This document shows, piece by piece, positions 1-10,520 of a stretch of DNA of 64,000 bases. Origin of the DNA: Halichondria panicea (taxonomy: Eukaryota > Porifera > Demospongiae > Suberitida > Halichondriidae); contig NC_087393.1 in NCBI RefSeq assembly GCF_963675165.1, positions 3,043,502 through 3,107,501 of the forward strand, in the 5' to 3' direction. The position numbers and the translations under genes were made by a program. Position 1 is the stretch's first letter. Each line of letters begins with the position of its first letter. The notes beneath the pieces were generated by a model, which saw only the letters and a program-made list of their open reading frames with translations, was not told where the DNA came from and ran no database searches.

Positions 1-237
1 TCACAGAACCCTAGGATTTGTGTAACTCAGTTACCGTCCATGCTCAGAATTAACATAATTGGATTAGCAGAAGGAATTACCAGAAGGAATTACGAGGAAA
101 TTATTTTTTGGTTGCTTTCCATCTCTTTGAAAAATGCGACCGAGGGGCAACATAATTTCTGAAAGTGAAATTGATATTTTAGGTAAGTATTTACACTGAG
201 TGTACTCTACTTCTATAACTCTACTTTCCTACAGAGC

Positions 238-494
238 AAGATATCAGAGCCTTTGTGTCCTTTGTGTCCTTCTACAAGACACAGTTTCCCACGGCTTTCC
301 CAAACTGCACATACTAGAGAAACATACCGCTGCGTAGATGGCTTTGGGAGAGCAAGGTGCAGAATCCACCCACCGGTGGTTTACGAGTGTACGCAGATGG
401 AGTTGAGCAACTTGGCTGCATAATGAAAGAGCACTTCATTCACGTGGCTCCTACCAATCTGGCTCTTGAACCAAGGAAGAAAATTAAGAACTGA
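238..494 (+). pseudogene. RAG1-like transposase, C-terminal fragment
   Basis: This is the 3' end of a gene related to the element at 10061-14365. Reading + strand, a stretch ending in PKLHILEKH is followed by LGEQGAES and then, in another frame, by MKEHFIHVAP and a TGA stop at 492-494. The spacing of H-x4-H followed by an acidic E in GEQGAE matches the C-terminal end of RAG1-family catalytic cores, where the two His bind zinc and the Glu is the third catalytic acid. One in-frame TAG and one frameshift separate the blocks, so it is not functional. The upstream part lies outside the window. The short segment AAACTAAGTGGTG near 890 matches the subterminal sequence of the 14.3-kb right end, so this copy may have ended near 900. 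Family assignment is fairly sure; an exact subfamily is not. Confidence 0.6.
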
Positions 495-890
495 CGATAC
501 GCACACATAGATCTATACACTTACGTACGTGTACGTATACACACACCTGATACAAACACAAGCTAAGCAGCTACTACTTGATTCAGATTCTATATCAGTG
601 ATAAAAGTTATTGCTTTTACAAATGTACATATCTCCTTTTAAAAAAATAAAAAATTATTCTTTTTCACTAAGAATTGTTACACTGGAGGGTGGGGGTTGT
701 GTAGCTGAACAAGCTACAACTTGGCTGTGGCTGGAACAATTTTTTTGTTTGCCCTTGAATTGCGTTTTTGGAAAGCCCCCCAGGCGTAAGTATGGCTTGA
801 AATAGCATGACTTTCTTCCTGTGAAAGGCGTGGCCTAAGAATTGAAAAATGTTACATCTGTAGCCACTTCCTGTAGCCACTTCCTGTCAA
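495..890. other. No gene; tail of RAG1-like element copy
   Basis: No coding potential is seen. The stretch probably is the untranslated tail of the truncated RAG1-like element. It contains a 13-bp tandem duplication at 861-886. Confidence 0.4.
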
Positions 891-899
891 AACTAAGTG

Positions 900-1175
900 G
901 TGCGATTTCATGCTAACGAAACGTTGCAAAAGGCAAAAGTGTGAGGGTTGCAAAAGGAATGAAGATGGTGCTAGAGGAGCGTGGAATTTCCACTGGGAAA
1001 AATGAAGAATGGATGAAGCAACGACTCTCAGCATCAAGATTTCAAATTTGAAAAATCCGAAATCGAAAAGTTTCTACTTAGAAATTCCTCCCCAAGTTTC
1101 ACCCCGAGCTGAATCCTATTGAAAAGAGTATGGGCCCAGATGAAAAGATTCTCTCGATTTGTGCTATAAACTTTT
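900..1175 (+). pseudogene. IS630/Tc1-type DDE transposase, C-terminal part
   Basis: The + strand reads, with frame changes, a block beginning MVLEERGISTGK, then FLPKFHPELNPIEK, then VWAQMKRFSR. The last two blocks are the third-acid region of IS630/Tc1-type transposases (the E of LNPIE). A one-base shift after the E and a stop in the next block show decay. The block stops where the minus-strand fragment of the same protein begins, so the two halves now lie head to head. Family assignment is good because the E motif and its flanks are both present; no termini were identified. Confidence 0.6.
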
Positions 1176-1560
1176 TCATTGTCCAATAGCCCTCTAGGAA
1201 TTCTGTCGCATATTTTTTAATGTTGGGGTTGTTTTTTTTTGCGTCTTCGTACTTACCATCGTTCAAGGCAAGAAAGCGAAGTCTGATACCATAATACCAG
1301 CTCCTCTGCTTTTCTTTTTCATGATCTTCTCTCAAATTTTGGTCATCGTTGGAATTAAAAGTACTTTCATCACGAAAGAAAAAAACTGTTTTATTGCGCC
1401 TAGCAGCATCCGGTGGTTCAAGGGTATTGCCGAGGTAGAGATGTAAGAATCCTAGTTTAACCATTTTTCGTAAGAAAGAAGAAAGAAGTGCGAGCTTCAA
1501 CAACTCATGACCGTCACCTTTCCTTGCACAAAGCCATCTGCGGGATGTTGACACAGACAC
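1150..1560 (-). pseudogene. IS630/Tc1-type DDE transposase, middle part, inverted
   Basis: A minus-strand open frame carries DESTFNSNDDQ, the first-Asp motif of this family, followed downstream by a block around LALNDGKYEDAKKNNPNIKKYA and EGYWTMKKFIAQI, which lies before the second Asp in relatives. The frame then runs into the reverse complement of the LNPIE region and loses similarity. The normal order would be first Asp, second Asp, then Glu on one strand; here first Asp and Glu are on opposite strands and the second-Asp region is missing. It is therefore a rearranged, inactive remnant. Confidence 0.6.
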
Positions 1561-1621
1561 CTTCCGAGGAAACCCCGGTTCTAATGTCAGAAGGGTGGAG
1601 TTAACCCAACGACAGAAGTCA

Positions 1622-1768
1622 TGCGCAACTATATCTATTTAAACGAATGTGTAATCTACAAAAAAACGGAATTGGAGGCCAATACCACATTGATATGCTC
1701 GACTTCGACTTCACATTCCTCATATAATCCAGAATAGCTGGCGCCCACTTCGTGGGCTGAGCCATTAT
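1622..1768. repeat. DIRS-end fragment with joined ends
   Basis: The first half (about 1622-1697, GCGCAACTATATC...TTGATATG) is nearly identical to 50646-50730, the right outer end of the DIRS element. The second half (CTCGACTTC...GAGCCATT) is nearly identical to 39836-39895, the left outer end of the same element. Here the two are contiguous, in the order a circle junction would give. It may be a remnant of a DIRS internal complementary region or of a recombined element. Confidence 0.6.
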
Positions 1769-1769
1769 A

Positions 1770-2530
1770 CGCCATGACGTAACGTTGTGGGGACACCCCC
1801 ACAGCCACAAAAAATGCACAAAATTTATTAGTCCGTAGGTAACTCGAAAGCGCTTCGACTTTTGATAGTACAAGTTAGGCTAGGAAGATATACCAGTCAA
1901 AGATCTACAAGATGATGCCTGAATCGCTTACTATCTCGAAGGATTGGCTGTGATCTGCTTCTGTCAAGCGGTAAGTAGTAGTTGCGTATAATACTGCTTT
2001 GTTACATGGCTCTTTAGATTCGCTAGAAGCTTTATACAGTCTAATACTCATTGTAGTAAGTATATAGGACGTAGCTGTAGAGTTTGAACAGTGGCAATGA
2101 CAGGAAGGTGAGCCAAGAGTCAGTAGCACTATAGACAACGCTGTGCAGCAACTTCCCAAATTTATATGTTAACTCTACTGAATGTTTAGAGGCCCTGTAT
2201 CACTTTGATTATGCCTATAAAGTACGCATAATTATAGTAATAAGCCATTGATAGTTGTGTACAGTACTTTGCTAAGAGTCTTTTTAGATTCACTAGAAGT
2301 TATAAGTTTGGTACTTACTGTACATGGTAGATATTAGTTGGATCTAGAATTTATAATGATGAGAAGGCTCTACTACTATAATGATAATTATGCAGCGGCA
2401 GCACAAGGTGAGCCTGTATGTTGACGTGACTCTACTGAGCCTAGCCAATAATTATGTCACCTATTACGTACTTAGATGAGTTTATACCCTAGCAACATAG
2501 TGATAGCAAATAAATACGGGTACACAAGTA
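1770..2530. other. No gene recognised
   Basis: AT-rich sequence without supported coding or RNA features. Confidence 0.4.
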
Positions 2531-2534
2531 AGTA

Positions 2535-2835
2535 CGACTACTGTTCTCTGTAGGAAAAAGCAGTCTTTCGTTGGGTTGCCATTATGGCAGAGCCACACTC
2601 CACATTCTTGGCAAAACCGTGTCGTGTCAGTTCGGTGTCCGCTGTGATCACAGTGCGCACATCTTCCTCTCCTTATGTATCGACGGACATGGACCACTCG
2701 AATCTTTTACGGGGAAGTGTTGGAGTTGGAGAGGAACAATCGCACCACCATATAACGACCTGCCCGACGCCGACTGCAGTATGATCCGATGAGATTCTGG
2801 GCCAATTGAAGGCGGAACTCCTTGATGTTCTTCAA
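2535..2835 (-). pseudogene. piggyBac-type transposase, C-terminal fragment
   Basis: On the minus strand one frame gives a block with FRLQLAQNLIGSYCSRRR, typical of the region just before the cysteine-rich tail of piggyBac transposases. A second frame then gives RCAHCDHSGHRTDTTRFC, QECGVWLC and DCF, the Cys-rich zinc-ribbon tail. A frameshift separates the two. The DDD catalytic region is absent, so this is a 3' remnant only. The identification rests on the ordered cysteine spacing and the preceding LAQNLI block. Confidence 0.6.
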
Positions 2836-3099
2836 TTTCGGGTTAGTGTTTTATAACCATAATGGCTACATCAAACAAAAAGAAAAAAATGTACTTATAA
2901 AACACAGTAGCCCCTGAGCTGGTCACCCCTGTCAACTCCACCCATGTGCTGGTTGTACGACATAATGGCCTCTGGGCATGGCACATTAATTCTGACTCCT
3001 ATAGCTGTGACTCCTATAGCTGTGTTGTCGTGGAGAGGATCCTGTTAGCGGTTGCTGTCACGGGGCCCTTCTGGACTGTGTTAAAGGTAACGTAGCATT

Positions 3100-3232
3100 A
3101 TTAGTGGTTGTGTGAGTGTGCATGTTGCATGGGTGTGTGTGTGAGTGTTGCGTGTATGAGTGTTGCGTGGGTGTGTGTAGGGTGTTGCGTGGGTGAGTGT
3201 GTGTGTATGAGTGTTGCGTGGGTGTGTGTGTA
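3100..3232. repeat. GTGTG/GTTGCGTGG minisatellite
   Basis: Irregular tandem units of GAGTGTTGCGTGGGTGTGTGTG and variants. The ORFs across it on the minus strand, rich in His and Thr, are low-complexity and are not believed. Confidence 0.8.
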
Positions 3233-3239
3233 ATTATTT

Positions 3240-3553
3240 TGTACCTCTGTTTTAGTAGGGCAGCTTTCTTCAATGCAGGAGGAAAACCTTTCCTGTCTCT
3301 GCAAGCAGTCCCACAACCATAGATAACGTCCTCCTCGAGCAGTTTGATTCAACCCGCTTGTCAATTTCTTCACGAGGGTGGTTGAGAGGGGGGTTGGGGT
3401 GGTGGGTCTAGGCCTGAGTCACTCATATCATCTAAATAATAAGAACAGTGTTCATATGATTGTATCAATTATGTATTTACCATATTCGTCGTCGTCCGAC
3501 TCAAGGTCTGAAAATTCATAATCGCTACCTTCCTGCATTGGTTCTTCTGGGTC
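3240..3553. other. No gene recognised
   Basis: A minus-strand stretch at about 3245-3365 is open for some 35 codons and could be an exon fragment, but I do not recognise it. The rest is AT-rich up to the BEL insertion. Confidence 0.3.
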
Positions 3554-3558
3554 CTCCT

Positions 3559-3743
3559 TGTTGGACAATTTCATTGGCTATAAATAGTTTACTGTCATTA
3601 CGTAATGTTATGTATGCCATGTGCGTTGAGAAGTATCTCACTGTGAAAATCGAAATAAGTGTTAACGTTTGAACTATCTAATATAATCCTAGTCAGCAGT
3701 AGCACCTCAGTGCATGGAATAGCTCTCTCTCCGAAATATTACA
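3559..3743 (+). repeat. 5' LTR of BEL/Pao copy 1
   Basis: 185-bp repeat starting TG and ending CA, matching the LTRs at 41167-41345 and 46962-47141. It contains the CTCTCTCTCCGAAA segment that is shortened in the 5' LTR of copy 2. Confidence 0.9.
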
Positions 3744-3930
3744 TGGTCCTTCGAGCCGGATAGAGCTACTACGCTGTGAAGAGCCGTTTAGAGAAACTTC
3801 CATAATTGAAGAACGTGACCTCCAATGGCGGAAGAACTAACGCGGAAGAGGAGAGTGAGAGGCGGCCACAAGGCGTCCGCCACTAGGATAATGACGAGAG
3901 TAGAGGAGATGCTGTGAACCACAACGAGCT

Positions 3931-6810
3931 GTGTTGAACCAGTTAAGCATGAGCCTCAAGGAGAAGCTGGAGGAGATTAAGCTACTGGATGCTGAGATTC
4001 TGACGCTTGTGGGAGATGATGAACTGGAGGATGAGATTGGGCGAGCTGACAACTACAAGGAGCGTGTCTACGCCAGCCTGATCGAGATTGAGGCTCCAGT
4101 GACATCTCGGGTCCCTGCAAGGACTACACCCGCAATGGCTATGCCAGCAGTAAGGTCAGACTACCTAAATTATTGATTAAGCCTTTCAATGGGATTTTAA
4201 CTCAATGGACTCCCTTTTGGGACTCGTATAAGTGTGCAATTCATGAGAACCCCGAGCTTTCAAAGGTTGATAAGTTTAATTATTTGAGGTCTATGGTGTC
4301 TAATACGGCCCTCGAGGCAATATCTGGTTTGACCCTCACAGATGCTAATTATGACGAAGCGATCGATCTATTGCAAAAGCGATTTGGTAATAAACAACTT
4401 ATCATAAATAAACACATGGAGCAATTGCTACATGTCGATGGGGTGGCCTCCCAGAATGATACCAAAGGGATCAGACAATTATACGATGTGATTGAATCGA
4501 ACGTACGAAGCCTCAAATCGTTAGGGGTCAGTGCCGAGTCGTATGGATCGTTGTTATCATCTGTTTTAATGAGTAAGCTACCGTCCGAATTGAGATTAAT
4601 CGCTAGTCGAAAGTTTGGAGACAGTGAAAGTTGGGATTTTACAGAGCTATTGGGTGTAATTGAAGAGGAGGTTCAGGCTCGAGAACGGTCGACAACACGG
4701 GCGAATTCTGAACCCACACGGGGAACTGAAACCCGTCGACCAAAGGAACACCCGACTGGAGCGGCACTATTTACCGAGACCACCACACTCAAATGCTGCT
4801 TTTGTGAACGAGAGCATGCTTCGCAAGATTGTCGAACGGTTGCAAGCATTGAGTCTCGTCGCGAGGTTATCAGAAGAACTGGTAGATGCTACATATGTCT
4901 TGGAAAGGGGCATGTGTCCCGGAACTGCCGCAGCCGAATCAAGTGTCGTAGTTACAAAGGAAGGCATCATGTCGCGATATGTTCAGGCCAACCTAGGCGA
5001 AAGGCACCAGAAAACAAACAACAGGAATCACCTCGTACAGGAGGGCTCGACCCTGAAGCCCCCCCTTTCCAGCTACCAAAAACGGGATTATTATGGACGT
5101 ATTCTAGTAAACCTGTACTTCTTCAAACAGCAAGAGCCACTGCATACAATCCAGACTGTCCGTCAACCTCTTTGAGTGTTCGAATGGTGATGGATACTGG
5201 CAGCCAGAGATCATACATTACAAACAGTGCGAGGAGCCGACTCGAGTTGACCGCTGCAGGAGAACAACGTATGACTATCATGACATTTGGGTCCGCCCAG
5301 AATGGTGACAGTGTCTGTGAATATGTAAAACTAGGGCTCAAGCTGAAGAATGGGGAGACGCAAAATCTCTCACTGTTCACTGTACCTACGATCTGTGAGC
5401 CGTTAAAGCCTCATCCCCTCGTTGACTATAGAAGGACATATCCACACTTGAGTGGATTAGAGTTTGCTGACGATCCGGAAGACGCTGAGACAATCCATGT
5501 GGATATGCTAGTTGGGTCTGATCACTATTGGGACCTCGTAACCGGAGCACTGCAGAGAGGAACAAACGGGCCAGTTGCCATCGAAACGAGACTCGGATGG
5601 GTTCTCTCTGGTCCTATTTCCACTCCGAGTATGGATTCTCACGGTTTAATAACACATTCGCTGCACATCACTTGTGAAGGATTTGAGGAAAAGATGCTGA
5701 ATGACACGATGAGATCGTTTTGGGAACTGGAATCCTTTGGAATCCCAAACACAGATCGATCACTGTACGATAAACTTCGTGACACAATAGAGTTTCGTGA
5801 AGGAAGGTACGAAGTTCAACTTCCATGGAAGGCACCGAGACTGGACCTTCCCAACAACTACGCGCTTAGTTTGAAGAGATTGAAGGGGTTGCTTCGACGC
5901 CTCCGACACGACCCAGATGTACTACGCGAGTATGACATGGTGATCAAGACGCAGTTTGAGCAGGGGATCGTTGAATTAGTAGAGGATTTGGCAAACAGGC
6001 CCGATGTACACTATTTACCTCATCATCCAGTAATCCGAAAGGATAAAACGACCACGAAAGTGCGAGTGGTCTACGATGCCTCGGCCAAAACGACAAGGAC
6101 CGAAATTCGATCAAAAAATCCTTGACATTCTTTGTCGGTTTAGAACCCATCGAGTTGCTGTAACAGCCGATATCGAAAAGGCGTTTCTTATGATATCTGT
6201 GGCAGCTAAGGATCGAGATTTCTTGCGGTTCTTGTGGGTGGACGATGCAGTTAAGGACGAGCCGAGAATTGTTGTGTATCGGTTCGCTAGAGTGGTATTT
6301 GGGGTGAATGCCAGCCCCTTCTTGTTGAACGCCACCATCCGACACCATCTTGAAATACACGCGGACACACACCGTGAAATTGTTTCCAAGGTGATACGGT
6401 CGATCTATGTCGATGATATTGTAACAGGTTCACAATCGGAAGAGCAAGCTTATCAGTTGTACAGTGAAGCTAAAACCTTGCTGAAGACGGGTGCATTCAA
6501 CTTGCGAAAGTTTTACACTAATGCAACGAGATTGCAAGCTAAGGTGGACCTCGAGGAGTCGGCACAGCATCAAGATGAGCCTAAGCCAATGGAAACATAT
6601 TCACAGTCCACACTGAGTGGCAATGGAGAACTTTGCGATGCTGAGCAAAGAATTCTTGGATTGAAGTGGAATATCACCTCAGATCAGATTATCTTCTCAT
6701 TAGCCGATTTGGCTGAACAAGCCCGAAGACTGGAGCCCACCAAAAGGAACGTCATCAGCCTTATCGGGAGGGTGTATGACCCATTAGGATTCTTGGCCCC
6801 AATTGTAGTG
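3931..6810 (+). pseudogene. BEL/Pao gag-pol, frameshifted and 3' truncated
   Basis: Order of domains: an N-terminal acidic coiled-coil region (about 3931-4130), a Pao-type gag region (DUF1759-like, about 4170-4780), two zinc-knuckle-like Cys/His clusters (about 4790-4985, CYICLGKGHVSRNC), an aspartic protease with MVMDTGSQRSY (about 5185), and the reverse transcriptase from about 5800. The main 650-codon frame (4173-6125) breaks at about 6095, where copy 2 has some 30 extra bases; a different frame then carries the RT palm with SIYVDDI (about 6400). A further break lies near 4170 between the N-terminal and gag parts. RNase H and integrase are deleted. It encodes no complete polyprotein and could only be mobilised in trans. 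Confidence 0.9.
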
Positions 6811-6884
6811 AGATACTTCTCAACGCACATGGCATACATAACATTACGTAATGTTATGTATGCCATGTGCGTTGAGAAGTATCT
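6811..6884. repeat. Perfect 74-bp palindrome at the pol/3' LTR join
   Basis: The sequence from AGATACTTCTCAACGC to its mirror GCGTTGAGAAGTATCT is a perfect inverted repeat with no loop, centred between 6847 and 6848. The right arm is normal LTR sequence. The left arm is the same LTR piece inverted and fused to pol at AGATAC, a six-base match present at both pol and inverted LTR. Confidence 0.95.
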
Positions 6885-6989
6885 CACTGTGAAAATCGAA
6901 ATAAGTGTTAACGTTTGAACTATCTAATATAATCCTAGTCAGCAGTAGCACCTCAGTGCATGGAATAGCTCTCTCTCCGAAATATTACA
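6848..6989 (+). repeat. 3' LTR of BEL/Pao copy 1, 5'-truncated
   Basis: The last 142 bp of the LTR, ending ATATTACA just before the CTCCT target duplication. The first ~45 bp of the LTR are missing and replaced by the palindrome arm. Confidence 0.9.
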
Positions 6990-6994
6990 CTCCT

Positions 6995-8320
6995 CATCAT
7001 CGGACAAGATATCGCCAAGTACCCCCCACAGGGCCAGAAGTGGTAGTTTACTGTTTGTAAACTATGTTTGTACTTGCGAGTGTACATTGAATTTTAGTTC
7101 ATCTACAATAGGTACAACGTTGTATACTACTGTAAATGAACTCTTTTAGCCCTGTGTCCTCCACAGTGAAGTGCTGTCTCTTGGTCATTCTTCAAGTTAA
7201 TTTTCATGTATTTTATTTTATGTGACCCCCATGCAATGCTAGCGCTCGGCCGTTTGCAGTGCTCTAGCAAGCAGTAGGTCGTCCTCCTCGATCTTGCTCC
7301 TCGATCTTGCAAAAAGAAGACGTTCAACTGCAGCTGCCGCAAAAATACGTCTATGGCGTGATAGCGACATGCGTCTGCGGCGTATAATCGGTTATACGTT
7401 ACTGATACCTGTGATGCTCTTAACAGACATAACATCATCGGAAGTAGATCTAGTCTCGTCAAGAGTAGCTGGAAAATTGGATACATAAACACAATTAACA
7501 CGAAATGGGACTGTATGGGCAATGAACTATAACCTTTGACTTCTACCGTCTTGGGCGCTGGAGTAAAACAAGGCTATAGTCTAGTGCAAAGTGCAAAGTG
7601 CACGTGCAATAACTATTTTTAGACATAAGCATCCGCCTATTTATAATACGATAGATTGTAGTTGCATGCCCTTTGCAGACATAGTACTTGTATAATTATA
7701 AGGGTAGTCATTAAACAAACCTTTGACCTTGAGCATTGCTTTACACCTTCTTCTTATCGTCTTCTTGTAAGACGTTTATGCCACATAATAATGTACACGA
7801 TAATACAAATTAATTTCGGATTAAGATACCTGTGATGACGTAGCAACATCGGAGGTAGATTTAATCTCGATCGTCAACAGCTACTAGCTGCATGGATACA
7901 TATAAAACACAACACGGAATGGGCACGGAATGGGACTGGGCAAAAAACTACAACCCAGAGTACGTACTGTAACAATGGTTTACCTGCTGAAAATTCCGTG
8001 TGCTTGGTAGAGTTGGAACGGTGATCACGTGACCTTGCTCCAGATATTCGAAAGTGCAAGTCGATCATCCGAGCCGATTTTGCTATTGTTTTACATTGTG
8101 TCCGGAACATTGTGTCCTGATTATTATTAAAATGTTTTGTATACTCTATAAAATAATGATGCATGAGCGCCAGCAAGTTGTGGATTCTACCTTGTCAAGT
8201 GAGTACATGATCTAAACTAGATCAATACTACCTGTATGCTCATAGGCAACCGCACCATGAATACTAGATATACAAGTAACTTACCAAAGAGAAATGGTTC
8301 AAAAGTGGCCTTTGTACGGT
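6995..8320. other. No gene recognised
   Basis: Several short ORFs on both strands resemble nothing I know. Tandem microduplications occur, for example at about 7283-7308 (CTCCTCGATCTTG twice). Confidence 0.4.
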
Positions 8321-8584
8321 TAATTGATCATAACCGCAATGTCCGATTTATTGATCGAGATACCTGTTCCGCTGGAGTCCTTACTGGTGAGAATATCAGC
8401 ACTTACGTTGTTTTTGTCCGACAATCGCTACCACCGGACAGTTCAGCTATAAAACTTTCAGCTATAAAACAAACAATTTGGAGAATAGATAGCATAAGAC
8501 ATTAGCTTTAAAATGGTCTTTGAATCGTGTCTGTATCTTTTGTAGTTTTGAGGATATCGGTGTCCGGCATATGATGACGTCCCT
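8321..8584 (+). repeat. Dispersed repeat, copy 1 (pair at 53661-54016)
   Basis: From TTGATCATAACCGC to CATATGATGACGTCC this matches 53661-54016 in the same orientation, with about 110 bp extra in the second copy. Both copies abut sequence of the GTAACTGACATGTGGG minisatellite, so they belong to one larger repeat. Confidence 0.75.
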
Positions 8585-9535
8585 ACTATAATAATACACA
8601 ATACACAGTCCCACAGATGAAGTCAAGTAGCCTTTCAGCAAGTAACTGACATGTGGGTACATACAGGGAAAAGCACACACACGGACAGTTCCCACAGACG
8701 AACCTAGTACCTCAACTACGTATAGCGCGAAATTTTCGAGGGGCTTAATTTTCGCGGATTTCGTGGGTTAGAATCCACAAAAAGTGTTCTTTAATTAGAA
8801 TTACCTGCTATCATGCAAGGCGTGGCTTCCGGTAAGCAGTCATTCCGCGAACATTGTGCAACGAAATGGTGTTTTTAGAGGCCAATCCACGAAATATAAG
8901 TGCCTCGAAAATTTCGCGCTATACGGTAACTGACATGTGGGTACACACAGGATACACACAGGAAAAAGCACACACGAACAGTTCCCACAGACGAAGTCAA
9001 CTAGCAAGATGGCCACTATAATAATACACAGGGAAAAGCACACACACACGGACAGACAAAGTCAACTAGCCTTTCAGCAAGTAACTGACATGTGGGTAGC
9101 TACTATAATACACAGGGAAAAGTACGCAAACGGACAGTTCCCACAGACGAAGTCAACTAGCCTTTCAGCAAGTAACTGACATGTGGGTACATAAGCCACT
9201 AGGGTACATAAGCCACTATAAGCCACTATAATAATACACAGGTAAAAGCACACACACGGACAGTTCCCACAGACTAGCCTTTCAGCAAGTAACTGACATG
9301 TGGGTACAAACACACACACGAACAGTTCCCACACCCACAGACGAAGTCAACTAGCAAGTAACTGACATGTGGGTACATAAGCTACTATATTAATACACAG
9401 GGAAAAAGCACACGGACAGACGAAGTCAACTAGCCTTTCAGCAAGTAACTGACATGTGGGTACATAAGCCTAATTACATAAGCCTAATTATAGCACACAC
9501 ACACAGATGAGCAAGAAACAGACATGTGGGTGACT
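8584..9535. repeat. Minisatellite, ~95-bp unit
   Basis: The unit runs roughly GTAACTGACATGTGGGTAC, ATAAGCCACTATAATAATACAC, AGGGAAAAGCACACAC, GGACAGTTCCCACAGACG, AAGTCAACTAGCCTTTCAGC. About eight irregular copies follow one another, many shortened. The cysteine-rich minus-strand ORFs here are by-products. A short inverted fragment of the unit lies at about 54043-54090. Confidence 0.85.
8720..8934. mobile_element. MITE with GTATAGCGCGAAATTTTCG inverted ends
   Basis: A 22-bp terminal inverted repeat (GTATAGCGCGAAATTTTCGA at the left, its reverse complement ending at 8934) bounds about 215 bp without coding capacity. It interrupts the minisatellite. No clear target duplication could be read because the ends are palindromic with the flanks. 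Confidence 0.7.
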
Positions 9536-10060
9536 GAAGGCACTACAATAACATGCAGGGACAGGAACTGACATGTAGCTTAGGTATACATTACGGTGTA
9601 CTTTAACATACAATTAATGGGGCGCATATTAATTAGTACACAAGGTGAAGAGGTTCTATTTTGTATGCAGACACACAGTATACACACTTAACTTATCTTA
9701 GCTTCTTAGCTTCCTAGGCAGGCCCAAGGTGAGCAGATATTTTCTTTCCAGAAGAGCACATGTCCAGATCACGTGAGGTAGTTTATTCTATTTGAAGCAC
9801 CTCTATTTGAAGCACCACTGACACAATTTAATTTTGTGATGCTAGCATGCAATGGGAAGAACCTCTCTTACTAAGAGAAAGCTAAGGTCAAGACAAAAGA
9901 GCAAAAGGAGAGAAAGAAAAAAGTCTTCCTTGATCATGCCAAATGGCTTACGTCAACCTGGTGAGCTGCCAGTTGTGCTCGGCCTGGCTTTCTCTAAAAG
10001 GAAAAAGGCCTGCAAAGGAGGCTCTAGTTCTATACTGTAGCTAGCTAGATGATAGTATTA
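9536..10060. other. No gene recognised
   Basis: A short Lys/Arg-rich + strand ORF (9852-10040) is present but unsupported. Otherwise AT-rich. Confidence 0.35.
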
Positions 10061-10520
10061 CACCGCTGTTTCAAGGCTCCACTTAGTTTGTAATTAGAAC
10101 ATTCTGCTATTCAATGAAAAATTGAAAAAATGGGTGTGGTTTTTGAACAATTGTATTTCCTGTGGTATGTCTTTCCTGTGGTATGTCATACTTATACCCA
10201 TAGCAACTCATTTGTTATTCATTGAAGTCACATGAAAGCTTGTTGACTGTCTGAATGACACCAAATGCGCATAGCAACAAGCTTTTTGCTGCGCGTGCGC
10301 ACCAAGAAACTACACTGCACTCAATTAGTGTACTACTGTCTGGAGATAAGTGGATGTTTTTACAACTCTCTAACCACTAACAAGAATAGTGAAAGAGGAA
10401 GTGTTCTAGTACTACTGCACAATAAAAGGTAATGGGCTGATTTTTGTGCAAAAATAAAATTAGGTTTGAAACTTGACAAAATAATTATAACTACGACTAC
10501 ATAATAATTAGTATACATAC

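Larger units (their letters stand above)
3559..6989 (+). mobile_element. BEL/Pao LTR retrotransposon copy 1, internally deleted
   Basis: The 5' LTR is 3559-3743 (TGTTGGACAA...ATATTACA). It is followed at 3744 by the primer-binding site TGGTCCTTCGAGCCGG. The element is flanked by the 5-bp direct repeat CTCCT (3554-3558 and 6990-6994), so both outer ends are original. Compared with copy 2 at 41167-47141, everything from within pol (after the end of the RT region) to the start of the 3' LTR is missing, about 2.5 kb, including RNase H and integrase. At the join lies a perfect 74-bp palindrome (6811-6884) made of LTR sequence and its inverted copy. Since the TSD surrounds the rearranged copy, the rearrangement may have happened during reverse transcription. 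Confidence 0.92.

Noticed and set aside
3058-3373. His/Thr-rich minus-strand ORFs
   Set aside because: Low-complexity translation of a minisatellite.
4660-5175. 171-codon ORF overlapping BEL gag (also 42290-42805)
   Set aside because: An alternative frame of the gag-protease region; the main frame has the zinc knuckles and DTGS motif.
8584-9535. CRISPR-like repeat array
   Set aside because: Units are long, irregular and contiguous with no unique spacers; the genome is eukaryotic. It is a minisatellite.
500-10500. RAG2-like kelch gene next to the RAG1-like genes
   Set aside because: I looked on both strands for kelch-type repeats around both RAG1-like copies and saw none.
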